From assembly GCF_000812865.1 (NCBI RefSeq), contig NZ_JSYL01000004.1:62001-126000 (forward strand): DNA of 64,000 bases, given 5' to 3'. The notes under the pieces are model-generated. The model searched no databases. It was not told where the DNA came from and worked only from the letters and a program-made list of their open reading frames with translations. Within the stretch, counting starts at the first letter, position 1. Every line of letters begins with the position of its first letter. This document shows positions 17,559-25,448 of the stretch, piece by piece. The DNA comes from Kaistella jeonii (GTDB lineage Bacteria > Bacteroidota > Bacteroidia > Flavobacteriales > Weeksellaceae). Both the position numbers and the translations under genes were made by a program.

Positions 17559-18155
17559 TTACTGCAATTCCTGAATTTTTTTGTCGTGAATTTTAGAAAA
17601 GAGCAACAATGCAAAAATTCCACCTATAAGTGCCATGAACATATCGGTTTGAGTATCCCAAATATAACCTTGCGTCCCTAAAAAACTGTCGCCTGATTCT
17701 CCGGAAAACAAAGAAACCCACCATTCTATCATTTCATAAAAAGCACTGATTGCCAGAACAATAGAAATCACAATAAAAAAAAGCCAGGATTTTTTATGAA
17801 GAACATCTTTTCTAATTAAAATTTCCCTCGCAATTAAAGCTGGAGAAAATCCCTGAATAAAATGACCGATCTTATCATAGTTATTTCTTGTTCCGCCAAA
17901 TAGATCATTCATCCACTTAAAACCGGGAACTTCGGCATAAGTGTAATGTGCTCCCAAAAGCAAAACTAAAAAATGGATGAAAATTACGGTGTAAACTAAA
18001 TTGGTAAACTGAAATTTGCGGAAAATAATTAATGCTAAAATTCCCAGAATTACGGGAAAAGCTTCGAGCCACCAGGTGAAATTTTCCTTTGCTCCAACAA
18101 AAGAAAATACTGCGGCAACCAATGTCAAAATCAATAAAATATATTTGAGTTTCAT
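17559..18155 (-). CDS. DUF2238 (YjdF-like) integral membrane protein
   Basis: 198 residues with about six hydrophobic segments. The family block is visible: YDKIGHFIQGFSPALIAREIL in the middle, then AFYEMIEWW and GTQGYIWDTQTDMFMALIGG near the C-terminus, with conserved acidic and His residues inside or next to helices. Inner membrane; biochemical role unknown. Its start overlaps the end of the YkvA-like gene by 4 nt, so the two are translationally coupled in the cinA operon. Confidence 0.85.
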   Translation of the reverse strand: MKLKYILLILTLVAAVFSFVGAKENFTWWLEAFPVILGILALIIFRKFQFTNLVYTVIFIHFLVLLLGAHYTYAEVPGFKWMNDLFGGTRNNYDKIGHFIQGFSPALIAREILIRKDVLHKKSWLFFIVISIVLAISAFYEMIEWWVSLFSGESGDSFLGTQGYIWDTQTDMFMALIGGIFALLLFSKIHDKKIQELQ

Positions 18156-18526
18156 TTTTTAAAAAATTTTAAATAGAGAAAAATGAGAAGAGCAACATAG
18201 ATCGCAATTACAAGAATTGCCAGATACCATCGCTTTTGAAGCTTTTCATCTGCATTTACGTTTTCTTTAATTTCTGCATAAAGATCATCTGGTATTAAAG
18301 AGACCGTGATTTTGATAAGGATCGGAACTAAAATTAAATCATCCAAAATTCCCAACACAGGAATAAAATCTGGAATCAAATCAATCGGGCTTAACAAATA
18401 AGCAATCGTAATTCCCGCAAAGATTTTAGCGATCAAAGGCGTTCTTTTATCCCGCAACGCATAGTAAATCGTGATACTTTCCTGCTTGAGATCTTTTAAT
18501 TTTTGTTGAAGTTGTTTAAAGTTCAA
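18152..18526 (-). CDS. YkvA/DUF1232 small membrane protein
   Basis: 124 residues. The DUF1232 core TPLIAKIFAGITIAYLLSPIDLIPDFIPVLGILDDL is plain (about 29-64), with an extra C-terminal helix and a basic tail. Family members are small inner-membrane proteins of unknown role. The gene sits one base after cinA and overlaps the DUF2238 gene by 4 nt, giving a tight three-gene operon. Confidence 0.88.
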   Translation of the reverse strand: MNFKQLQQKLKDLKQESITIYYALRDKRTPLIAKIFAGITIAYLLSPIDLIPDFIPVLGILDDLILVPILIKITVSLIPDDLYAEIKENVNADEKLQKRWYLAILVIAIYVALLIFLYLKFFKK

Positions 18527-18527
18527 A

Positions 18528-19781
18528 TTAGAATTTTTCCTGGATTAAAATCTCGATGAGATCCTGCAAAACTCTTTGAGAAACAAAATTGGCAAAATCA
18601 TTTCTTTCCAAATGCGGAAGAAACAGTCGGTTTGTTTTCTCGAAATCTTTCACACGAATGGAATAAAAAACGGTTCCGATCTCATTATTAAATTCATCAG
18701 AATTGGGTCCTGAAACTCCTGTCGTAGAAAGAGAAATGTCGGTGTGAAATAATTTCAGAGAACCTAAACTCATTTCCTGAGCAACTTCCGCTGAAACCGC
18801 AGTTTTTTCTGAAATGGTTTTTTCTGAAACACCTAAAATTTCTATTTTTTTATGGTAATCGTACGGAATTATTCCGCCCAGAAAATAGCTGGAACTTCCG
18901 GAAACCGAAGTGATCAATCGGGTTAATTCTCCGCCGGTGCAGCTTTCTGCGGTGGAAAGCGTGAGTTTTTTTTCGATCAGCAGTTCTTTCAGAATCTCCT
19001 GAATTTCGTTGCCATTCCAGGAAATTACTTTTTCTCCTATTAATGGTTTCAGTTTTTCAGATTCTTGTTGGAGTTGATTTTTTAATTCCTTTAAATCATT
19101 ACCGGTTGCAGTTAACCTAAGTTTTACGCGATTTCCGATGGGCAAATAAGAAAGAGAAATATTATTCGGTAACGCCAATTCCCAGTCTTCAATGGTTAAC
19201 GCCAATAAACTTTCAGGAAAATTAACGACAGAAATAATTTGAGATTCAATATGATTCAAAGAGAATTTATTTTTCAGAAAAGGAATTATTTTATCTTTTA
19301 TCAAAGGTTTTACTTCGTACGGAACTCCGGGAAGACAAATGGTAACTTTGCCATTCTCTTCAATCATCTGACAAGGTGCAGAACCATTTTCGTTCTGAAA
19401 AATTATGGCTTTTGATAAAACAACCGCTTGATTTCTATTGATCTCCAGTAAATGTTCGCGATTTCTTTTGATGAAAAGTTTTCTCAAGTGGTCAAAAGTT
19501 CCGTCATCTAACACCAGTTCATCATTAAAAAACTCAGCAAAAGCAATTTTAGTCTTGTCATCTTTCGTTGGTCCTAAACCACCGGTTGTTATAATGATGT
19601 CGCCGATTTCAAAAGCGGTTTGTAATGTTTTTTTAATCGTATCGAGCGTATCGGAAATGGTAAAAATCTGCACAACCGGAATTCCAATATCTTTGAGGTG
19701 ATTTGCAATAAAGTTAGAATTCGTATCAACGGTATTTCCAGATAAAATTTCGTCGCCGATGGTGATGAGAACTGCTTTCAT
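18528..19781 (-). CDS. cinA: competence/damage-inducible protein A, CinA (NMN amidohydrolase)
   Basis: 417 residues in two domains. The N-terminal MoCF-biosynthesis-like domain (1-170) opens with AVLITIGDEILSGNTVDTNS and holds the TTGGLGPTKDD nucleotide-binding loop; it is linked to ADP-ribose pyrophosphatase activity in CinA proteins. The C-terminal PncC domain (about 260-417), with TAESCTGGELTRLIT and TTGVSGP, deamidates nicotinamide mononucleotide. It works in pyridine-nucleotide salvage in the cytosol. First gene of a tight operon with two membrane proteins. Confidence 0.95.
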   Translation of the reverse strand: MKAVLITIGDEILSGNTVDTNSNFIANHLKDIGIPVVQIFTISDTLDTIKKTLQTAFEIGDIIITTGGLGPTKDDKTKIAFAEFFNDELVLDDGTFDHLRKLFIKRNREHLLEINRNQAVVLSKAIIFQNENGSAPCQMIEENGKVTICLPGVPYEVKPLIKDKIIPFLKNKFSLNHIESQIISVVNFPESLLALTIEDWELALPNNISLSYLPIGNRVKLRLTATGNDLKELKNQLQQESEKLKPLIGEKVISWNGNEIQEILKELLIEKKLTLSTAESCTGGELTRLITSVSGSSSYFLGGIIPYDYHKKIEILGVSEKTISEKTAVSAEVAQEMSLGSLKLFHTDISLSTTGVSGPNSDEFNNEIGTVFYSIRVKDFEKTNRLFLPHLERNDFANFVSQRVLQDLIEILIQEKF

Positions 19782-20092
19782 TTTTAAATTTAAGATGATA
19801 AAATTACGGAATTTAGGAAAGGGATTTTATGTATTTGAAAGTTATTTTGCCTTGTTCATGATAGATTTCATAAATCTTGTTTTTTCAAAATGATTAATCT
19901 GAAGATGGTTCAATTCTTGTTAATAATAGAGGGAAAATCTTTCGGGAGAAGAAGTAGATTAAATTTTAGCCCCGATTGAACGGCATGTTTGAGCTCTCCC
20001 GATGCAATGGGAAGCGAGTAGTGAAAGCGGGTTAATCTTTTTTACAACAAATTAATCTTCATGCTCCTAAATAAAAATTAAAAACTTAAAAT
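19782..20092. other. divergent intergenic region between cinA and the SpoIIAA-like gene
   Basis: 311 bp without a gene. It holds the divergent promoters, in which I find no clear TAnnTTTG, and the dispersed element R2. Confidence 0.6.
19967..20034 (+). repeat. dispersed structured element, short degenerate copy (R2)
   Basis: Begins with TAGCCCCGATTGAACGGCAT, the same block as in R3 and R6, and ends with AGCGGGTTA. The internal hairpin is built from CTC-CCC and GGG-GAG arms rather than the T-run/A-run arms of other copies. Confidence 0.55.
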
Positions 20093-20473
20093 ATGATTAC
20101 AGTTATTCCTGATGTGCCCGATAATGTTGCTGCATTTAAAGCGACCGGAGAAGTTTCAAAAGAAGATTTTGAAAACCTTGTTTTCCCTCACGTACAAGCG
20201 AAAGTAAATACTTTTGACGAACTCAATTATCTGTTTTTTTTGGATACAGATTTGGATCAGTTTACTGCAGGAGCATGGTTTCAGGACGCTCTTTTGGGTC
20301 TGAAAAACATAACCAAATGGAACCGTGCAGCGATCGTAACGGATAATAATAGTGTTCAGAATTTCACGGCAATTTTCAGTGTGATCATGCCGGGAGAAGT
20401 TGAATTTTTTCCAACAGACGATTTAGAGAATGCAGTTTTCTGGTGTGCAAACGGGAACGAAGTGAATGATTAA
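20093..20473 (+). CDS. SpoIIAA-like STAS-fold protein
   Basis: 126 residues, cytosolic, matching the SpoIIAA-like (DUF3478) group: a short beta-alpha domain beginning VAAFKATGEVSKEDFENLV, then LNYLFFLDTD, WFQDALLGLKN and an acidic C-terminal part. Proteins of this group resemble anti-sigma antagonists but usually lack the phosphorylated serine; none is obvious here. It lies 54 nt before dps on the same strand, so both may respond to stress together. Confidence 0.8.
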   Translation: MITVIPDVPDNVAAFKATGEVSKEDFENLVFPHVQAKVNTFDELNYLFFLDTDLDQFTAGAWFQDALLGLKNITKWNRAAIVTDNNSVQNFTAIFSVIMPGEVEFFPTDDLENAVFWCANGNEVND

Positions 20474-20527
20474 AGAATTCATTAATAAACAATTCAATAT
20501 TTAACTTAAATCAAATAATAAATTATT

Positions 20528-21007
20528 ATGAAACCAAACTTAGGAATTACAGCGAAGAATTTAGAATCAGTAAATGGCGTACTTAACAATGTTTTAGCCG
20601 ATGGAAATGTACTTTATATTAAACTAAGAAAATTTCACTGGAATCTTTCGGGAGATAATTTCATGGAACTTCACCTTCTTTTTGAAGATCAATATACTGC
20701 GGTTGCAGAAGCGATTGACGAAGTTGCGGAAAGAATCAGCACTTTGGGCGGAGTTGCAATTGGAACGACTTCTGAATTTGCAAAAATGTCTCTGCTTAAA
20801 GAAAAACCGGGAAAAATACCGATGGTTCAGGAAATGTTGCGCGAATTAGTTGGCGATCACGAAACGATCGTAAAATCGCTGCGTAAAAATTTAGATGTCG
20901 TTGAAGATAAATATGGCGATGCGGGAACTTCAGACTTCTTAAATGGTTTGATGCAGGAACACGAAAAAATGGCTTGGAAACTGAGAAAATATTTCAAGGA
21001 ATCTTAA
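20528..21007 (+). CDS. dps: Dps family DNA-protecting ferritin-like protein
   Basis: 159 residues forming a four-helix ferritin-like subunit that assembles into a 12-mer, oxidises Fe(II) and protects DNA. The ferroxidase signature is complete: KFHWNLSGDNFMELHLLFEDQY (about 37-58) with His, Asp and Glu ligands, followed by AEAIDEVAERISTLGG. Usual length. There is no long basic N-terminal tail for DNA binding. It follows the SpoIIAA-like gene and ends at a clear terminator. Confidence 0.95.
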   Translation: MKPNLGITAKNLESVNGVLNNVLADGNVLYIKLRKFHWNLSGDNFMELHLLFEDQYTAVAEAIDEVAERISTLGGVAIGTTSEFAKMSLLKEKPGKIPMVQEMLRELVGDHETIVKSLRKNLDVVEDKYGDAGTSDFLNGLMQEHEKMAWKLRKYFKES

Positions 21008-21052
21008 TCTGCGAAAAAATAAAATCTCTGTTTTTAAAGTCCTCAACTTAAA

Positions 21053-21080
21053 TCCCTCTCCTAAGAAGAGGGACTTTTTT
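21053..21080 (+). terminator. terminator after dps
   Basis: 7-bp arms TCCCTCT and AGAGGGA, 7-nt loop, then C and six T residues. Confidence 0.75.
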
Positions 21081-21099
21081 GTTAGATTAAATTTTGTTT

Positions 21100-21921
21100 T
21101 TATTTAAAAATATCTTTCAGGAAAACTTTCATATCATTCCAGGATTTTTCATCGGCTTCTTTATTATAAGCAACCTTTAGATTAAATTTTTTACCTATTT
21201 CTGTTGAAGCAGGATTGGTGAAAGAATGAACCGCATTCGGATAATCGATGAAGGTATATTTTACGTGAGAAGAGTCCATTTGTTTTTTAAAAGCCGCAAT
21301 TTCTTCTGGCGAAACAAAAGAATCTGCCGCACCATTGCAAACCAAAATCGGGACTTTATTATTTTTTGGTTTGATGCCTGTCATTAAATTACCGTGAAAA
21401 CTTACAACTCCTTTCAAATCACTTTCTTGTCTTGCCATATTCAAAGCTTGTGCGCCACCAAAACAGTATCCAATGACGGCAATTTTATTATAATCGGCGT
21501 TATCAAATTTTAGAATTCTCGCTTTTGCACCATCAAAAATCATTTTTGCATTCACTGGAATTTTATAAAAAGGTTCGGTCAATTTTTGAGCATCGGTCGG
21601 ATTATCGACTACTTTTGCATCGCCGTACAAATCTACCGCCATTGCAAAATAGCCTAACTCAGCCAATTGTTTCGCGCGGTCTTTTGCGTAATCCCTTAAA
21701 CCCCACCATTCTGGCAAGATCATCACGACAGGTTTTGCTTCATTCGAACCTTCTTTGTATGCGACAAAGGATTTATAATTTTTCCCGTCGACGTTGTAGG
21801 AAATATCTTCTGTTTTCAATTTATTTGAGGATGATGTTGTCATATCATTTGAAGTTGATTTCTCTTTACAGGAAACTGCCAGAAAAAAGAGAAACAGTTT
21901 AGAAATTTTCAGAATATTCAT
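21100..21921 (-). CDS. dienelactone hydrolase family lipoprotein
   Basis: 273 residues. A lipobox (AVSC, Cys18) after a short hydrophobic segment makes it a lipoprotein. A Ser/Thr/Asn-rich linker follows, then an alpha/beta hydrolase domain of the dienelactone hydrolase type. The nucleophile is Cys153 in GYCFGG, as is normal for the family; the acid and His lie in CNGAADSFV and NAVHSFTNP. An envelope location suggests an exported ester or lactone hydrolase. Monocistronic by its spacing and the terminator upstream. Substrate unknown. Confidence 0.88.
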   Translation of the reverse strand: MNILKISKLFLFFLAVSCKEKSTSNDMTTSSSNKLKTEDISYNVDGKNYKSFVAYKEGSNEAKPVVMILPEWWGLRDYAKDRAKQLAELGYFAMAVDLYGDAKVVDNPTDAQKLTEPFYKIPVNAKMIFDGAKARILKFDNADYNKIAVIGYCFGGAQALNMARQESDLKGVVSFHGNLMTGIKPKNNKVPILVCNGAADSFVSPEEIAAFKKQMDSSHVKYTFIDYPNAVHSFTNPASTEIGKKFNLKVAYNKEADEKSWNDMKVFLKDIFK

Positions 21922-21953
21922 TGTTATAGATTTTGATTTATTAAAAGTAACGA

Positions 21954-21985
21954 AAAAATCGCTATCAAACTTGATAACGATTTTT
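21954..21985 (-). terminator. terminator after lipA
   Basis: Long imperfect hairpin: AAAAATCG and TATCAA pair with TTGATA and CGATTTTT. It lies 22 nt after the lipA stop. Confidence 0.7.
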
Positions 21986-22007
21986 CCGATTCTGTATTTT
22001 CAATTCT

Positions 22008-22874
22008 TTAATGAATATGTTTTTCTGCGTGATAAGAGCTTCTGACCAAAGGCGAACTTTCAACATGTCGGAAACCTAAATCTTTTGCGAAGATTCTGTA
22101 CTCTTCAAATTCTTCAAGATCAACGAAACGTTTTACGGGCAAATGTTTTTTGCTGGGTTGCAAATATTGTCCGATTGTAATCACATCAACATTTGCATTT
22201 CTAATATCTTCAATGGTTTGCATCACTTCGTCTTTTGTCTCGCCCAAACCAAGCATTAATCCTGTTTTTGTACGATTTTGCCCGGCTTCTTTTAAGTATC
22301 GGAGAACTTCTAAACTTCTTTCGTATTTTGCCTGAATCCGTACTTCTCGGGTTAAACGTTTTACAGTTTCAATGTTGTGGGAAATAACTTCGGGGTTTAC
22401 AGAAATTAATCGGTCGATATGTTTTGTAATTCCCTGAAAGTCTGGAATTAATGTTTCCATGGTCGTTCCAGGTGAAATCCTACGAACGGCATTTATAGTT
22501 TCTGTCCATAAAATGGAACCCATATCTTTTAAATCATCACGATCGACAGAAGTTAAAACCGCATGTTTTATTTTCATGAGTTTAATAGACCGCGCTACTT
22601 TTTCAGGTTCGTCCCAGTTTACATCCAAAGGTTTTCCGGTTTTCACGCCACAAAATCCGCAACTTCTGGTGCAGATATTTCCGAGGATCATAAAAGTTGC
22701 TGTTCCTTCACCCCAACATTCACCCATATTCGGACAACTTCCGCTTTGGCAAATCGTGTTGAGTTTATATTTATCGACCAAAGTTCGAAGTTCACGGTAA
22801 TTTTTTCCTGTCGGAAGTTTTACGCGGATCCATTTTGGTTTTTGAAGTGGTGTATCGAGAAGCGTTTCGTTCAT
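22008..22874 (-). CDS. lipA: lipoyl synthase
   Basis: 288-residue radical SAM enzyme that inserts two sulphurs into octanoyl groups to make lipoate. Both Fe-S clusters are visible: the auxiliary cluster Cys42, Cys47, Cys53 (CQSGSC...GEC) and the radical SAM cluster Cys68, Cys72, Cys75 (CTRSCGFC, CX3CX2C). The C-terminal RSSY (278-281) supplies the serine ligand of the auxiliary cluster. Full length. It lies 45 nt downstream of an ECF sigma factor gene; TAAATTTG at 22891-22898 suggests it also has its own promoter. Cytosolic. Confidence 0.97.
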   Translation of the reverse strand: MNETLLDTPLQKPKWIRVKLPTGKNYRELRTLVDKYKLNTICQSGSCPNMGECWGEGTATFMILGNICTRSCGFCGVKTGKPLDVNWDEPEKVARSIKLMKIKHAVLTSVDRDDLKDMGSILWTETINAVRRISPGTTMETLIPDFQGITKHIDRLISVNPEVISHNIETVKRLTREVRIQAKYERSLEVLRYLKEAGQNRTKTGLMLGLGETKDEVMQTIEDIRNANVDVITIGQYLQPSKKHLPVKRFVDLEEFEEYRIFAKDLGFRHVESSPLVRSSYHAEKHIH

Positions 22875-22890
22875 CTTTAAAAGTAAGTTA

Positions 22891-22898
22891 CAAATTTA
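22891..22898 (-). promoter_or_regulatory. -7 promoter element of lipA
   Basis: TAAATTTG on the minus strand, exact consensus, 16 nt before the lipA ATG and within the sigma-lipA gap. Confidence 0.5.
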
Positions 22899-22919
22899 GG
22901 GAATTTGGAATTGTTTTCA

Positions 22920-23477
22920 TCAATCTTCGAACTCCTTTGTTTTCAATAATTCTGAGAGGACTTTTTTGGCGCGCATGATTCTCACCTTCGTATTGGCAAC
23001 GGTAATATTAAGTTCTTCCGCGATTTCTTTGATGCTTTTCTCTTCAAAAAAACGCAACCGAAGAATATCCTGATATTTAGAGTCTAAACTTTCAATTATG
23101 GTCACAATTTGTTTCTGATCTTCAGCTGAAATTAAGAGTTCTTCCGGAGATAAAGCAAAATGGTTTTTAAAATCATCGAAGTTATCGGTAGAATCTTCGT
23201 TTTCGCGACTTTTCTTTCGCCAGTAATCGATAACTGAATTTTGTGCAATGGTTAGAATCCAGGTTTTAAACTGAAAATTTGGATCGTAGAGATCGAGTTT
23301 TGCTAAAACTTTAGAAAAAACAGAAACCGTAATTTCATCCGCTACATTATCGTTCTGCACTTTCTTCATCACAAAACTGAAAACATCAACCCAAAAAAGA
23401 TTGATCAGTTGCGTTTGAGCCTTTTGATTTTTATTCTTAGCGAGTGAAATAAGCGTTATAAGATCTGTATTTTTCAT
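22920..23477 (-). CDS. ECF-type RNA polymerase sigma factor
   Basis: 185 residues. Region 2 (about 15-80) contains EITVSVFSKVLAKLDLYD and FKTWILTIAQNSVIDYWR; region 4 (about 120-180) has SLDSKYQDILRLRFFEEKSIKEIAEELN then NTKVRIMRAKKVL, a clear helix-turn-helix. The open frame extends 14 codons further up, but a canonical promoter lies inside that extension, so the start is put at the ATG at 23475-23477. No anti-sigma gene is adjacent; lipA follows. Confidence 0.92.
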   Translation of the reverse strand: MKNTDLITLISLAKNKNQKAQTQLINLFWVDVFSFVMKKVQNDNVADEITVSVFSKVLAKLDLYDPNFQFKTWILTIAQNSVIDYWRKKSRENEDSTDNFDDFKNHFALSPEELLISAEDQKQIVTIIESLDSKYQDILRLRFFEEKSIKEIAEELNITVANTKVRIMRAKKVLSELLKTKEFED

Positions 23478-23485
23478 TGCGAAAA

Positions 23486-23516
23486 CAAATATAACCAAAT
23501 TTAAAGCGGAGATCAA
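23486..23516 (-). promoter_or_regulatory. promoter of the ECF sigma gene
   Basis: -7 TATATTTG (23486-23493) and -33 TTG (23514-23516) with a 20-bp spacer, both on the minus strand, as expected for Bacteroidota. It ends 8 nt before the ATG and fixes the gene start. Confidence 0.65.
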
Positions 23517-23603
23517 CATTTAGAAAATAAACATATTTAGCTACACTTCATTTTAAAATTAATTTAAATTCCTTACTATTGCATAGTTATAAAATCATAC
23601 AGA

Positions 23604-23900
23604 ATGAATCCAAAGAAAAAATATAAAAAACAGATCCTAAAATCATTAAAAGAGCTTTCAATTTCAGAAAATGTATTGCTCGAAACGATGACTAATTTAA
23701 TGTTATTAAAGGAATTGAAAGAAAATAATATAACCTTTAAAAAAGGAGACACCTTCTCTTTTGAAGATAATATTTTCGATTACAGTGAAGATAAAAACAT
23801 CCGAAGAATCTCCAAACTTCGAAAAAAAATGCTGAAAGTGATGTTGAAACTGGTTGATAAAAATAAATTAAAAGACAAAGAAATTGAATTTCTAGCTTAA
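23604..23900 (+). CDS. small basic protein of unknown function
   Basis: 98 residues, strongly basic (many Lys), with no signal peptide or membrane helix. Predicted mostly helical: helix about 5-40, a short loop NITFKKGDTFSFEDN, helix 62-95. I recognise no family. It lies between the ECF sigma gene (divergent) and a DUF72 gene, has its own strong terminator, and TACTATTG about 25 nt upstream is one base from the -7 consensus. It may be nucleic-acid binding by charge, which is only a guess. Confidence 0.65.
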   Translation: MNPKKKYKKQILKSLKELSISENVLLETMTNLMLLKELKENNITFKKGDTFSFEDNIFDYSEDKNIRRISKLRKKMLKVMLKLVDKNKLKDKEIEFLA

Positions 23901-23936
23901 AATTTAATTTTCGAAATCCCCGATTTTATTTAAAAT

Positions 23937-23977
23937 AAAGATAATGATTTTTCAAAATTTCATTATCTTTATTTTTT
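23937..23977 (+). terminator. terminator after the 98-aa gene
   Basis: 11-bp perfect arms AAAGATAATGA (23937-23947) and TCATTATCTTT (23960-23970), 12-nt loop, followed by ATTTTTT. Confidence 0.75.
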
Positions 23978-23991
23978 AATTTACTTATAAA

Positions 23992-24876
23992 ATGAAATTC
24001 GGACAAGTTGAAGACCCGTCGCAAGTTGACTTTACCTTACCAAAAGATCACAAGAGCACTGCCAAAATTCTAAAAAAATCGAAAGCAAGAAACCTCGAAA
24101 TGTGCATCGGCTGTGCAAAATGGAATAAAACCGATTTAAAAGGATTTTATCCAAAAGGAACGAAAGACGAACTGACCTATTACGCAACTCAATTTAATTC
24201 CATCGAGTTAAATGCTACTTTTTACGGCATGCCGAGTGAAGAGCAGGTGGAAATATGGAAAGATAAAACACCCGCAGATTTTAAATTTTTTCCGAAAATT
24301 ACCAATACTGTTTCGCATTTTCGCCGTCTCCTAAATATTACAGATGTTGTGACCAAATTTGCAACAGCGGTTCTCAAATTTGATGAGAAACTAGGAATGG
24401 TTTTTCTTCAGCTTCATGATAACTTCAAACCGAAAGATTTTGAAAGATTAGAAAAATTTATTCAGGATTGGCCGAAAGAAGTTCCTCTTGCAGTAGAACT
24501 TCGCAACGAAGAATGGTTTTCTGATGAGGAAATCTTTAACAAAACCTGTGAACTTTTCGAGAAATTCAAAATCACCAATATCCTTGTAGATACCGCTGGA
24601 AGAAGAGATATGCTTCACATGCGACTCACAACTTCTGTTGCTTTTATACGGTATGTCGGTGCGAATGCCGAAAGCGATTATACGAGATTAGATGACTGGT
24701 TGGAAAGAATTAAAATCTGGAAAAATGAAGGTTTAGAAAAACTCTATTTTTTTGTGCATCAAAATATCGAAAAAGCCTCTCCACTACTCTCTTCTTACTT
24801 TATTGAAAACCTCAACAAGGAATTTGGAACTGAAATTCATATTCCTGAAATGGCAGATATTAAGACGAAGTTTTAA
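23992..24876 (+). CDS. DUF72 family protein
   Basis: 294 residues with the DUF72 TIM-barrel-like domain: EMCIGCAKWNKTDLKGFYP, TYYATQFNSIELNATFYG, DFKFFPKI and AVELRNEEWF in the expected order. Cytosolic. A nuclease or Fe-S related role has been proposed for relatives, but none is established. About 30 residues precede the domain. Monocistronic, just before the Rrf2 regulator gene. Confidence 0.88.
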   Translation: MKFGQVEDPSQVDFTLPKDHKSTAKILKKSKARNLEMCIGCAKWNKTDLKGFYPKGTKDELTYYATQFNSIELNATFYGMPSEEQVEIWKDKTPADFKFFPKITNTVSHFRRLLNITDVVTKFATAVLKFDEKLGMVFLQLHDNFKPKDFERLEKFIQDWPKEVPLAVELRNEEWFSDEEIFNKTCELFEKFKITNILVDTAGRRDMLHMRLTTSVAFIRYVGANAESDYTRLDDWLERIKIWKNEGLEKLYFFVHQNIEKASPLLSSYFIENLNKEFGTEIHIPEMADIKTKF

Positions 24877-24911
24877 TTATTTGTTTTATAAATAAATTAA
24901 ATAGATAAAAT

Positions 24912-24931
24912 AAAAGATACATTTGTCTTTT
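24912..24931 (+). promoter_or_regulatory. palindromic operator over the Rrf2 gene promoter
   Basis: Arms AAAAGATA (24912-24919) and TGTCTTTT (24924-24931) around 4 bp, with one mismatch. The -7 element TACATTTG (24918-24925) lies inside it. The same site occurs before the oxidase operon (25416-25435). Probable Rrf2 autoregulatory operator. Confidence 0.65.
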
Positions 24932-24963
24932 ATTATTTTTTTCTGTACTAAATTAGCGAAATA

Positions 24964-25398
24964 ATGTTTTCAAAATCATGCGAGTACGGAATACGAGCTT
25001 CTATTTATATTGCTAAACAATCTTTAAAAGAGCGGAAAGTAAGCCAAATGGAAATTGCCAATGCAATTGCATCGCCGGTAGCATTTACTGCTAAAATTTT
25101 GCAGAAGCTGACGAAAACAAATGTTTTACGCTCGAATAAAGGACCAAATGGTGGTTTTTTTTTAGATCAAAAAGATTTGGATGATGTTAAGTTGTGGGAT
25201 GTTATTGTTGCAATAGATGGTGATGGATTACTAGAGGATTGTATGTTGGGACTTCGGAAATGTAATACTTTCAAACCGTGCCCTTTGCATAATAGTTTTG
25301 TTAAAATCAGAGCAGAAATCAGAGAAACTCTAGAAGGCACATCGCTTCGTTTTTTAGCAGAGGAAGTTTCTGACGGAATTTCATTTTTGAAGAGGTAA
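24964..25398 (+). CDS. Rrf2 family Fe-S transcriptional regulator
   Basis: 144 residues. Winged helix-turn-helix of the Rrf2 family: MFSKSCEYGIRASIYIAKQS at the N-terminus, recognition region ASPVAFTAKILQKLTKTN, and wing SNKGPNGGFFL. Three cysteines in the linker, Cys93, Cys100 and Cys106 (C-X6-C-X5-C), are placed like the cluster ligands of IscR and NsrR, so a 2Fe-2S or 4Fe-4S cluster sensing NO, O2 or Fe-S status is likely. It lies 50 nt before an oxidase operon and the same palindrome covers both promoters, so it probably represses itself and the oxidase. Confidence 0.92.
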   Translation: MFSKSCEYGIRASIYIAKQSLKERKVSQMEIANAIASPVAFTAKILQKLTKTNVLRSNKGPNGGFFLDQKDLDDVKLWDVIVAIDGDGLLEDCMLGLRKCNTFKPCPLHNSFVKIRAEIRETLEGTSLRFLAEEVSDGISFLKR

Positions 25399-25415
25399 AA
25401 ATTTTTTCTCATAAT

Positions 25416-25435
25416 AAAAGACAGATTTGTCTTCT
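25416..25435 (+). promoter_or_regulatory. palindromic operator over the oxidase operon promoter
   Basis: AAAAGACA (25416-25423), 4 bp, TGTCTTCT (25428-25435), nearly the same as the site before the Rrf2 gene. It covers CAGATTTG, one base from the -7 consensus, and ends 13 nt before the ATG. Confidence 0.65.
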
Positions 25436-25448
25436 AACTTTATTTTTT

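Noticed and set aside
23478-23519. Upstream start of the ECF sigma gene
   Set aside because: A canonical -33/-7 promoter sits within this stretch, so it cannot be translated from that promoter.
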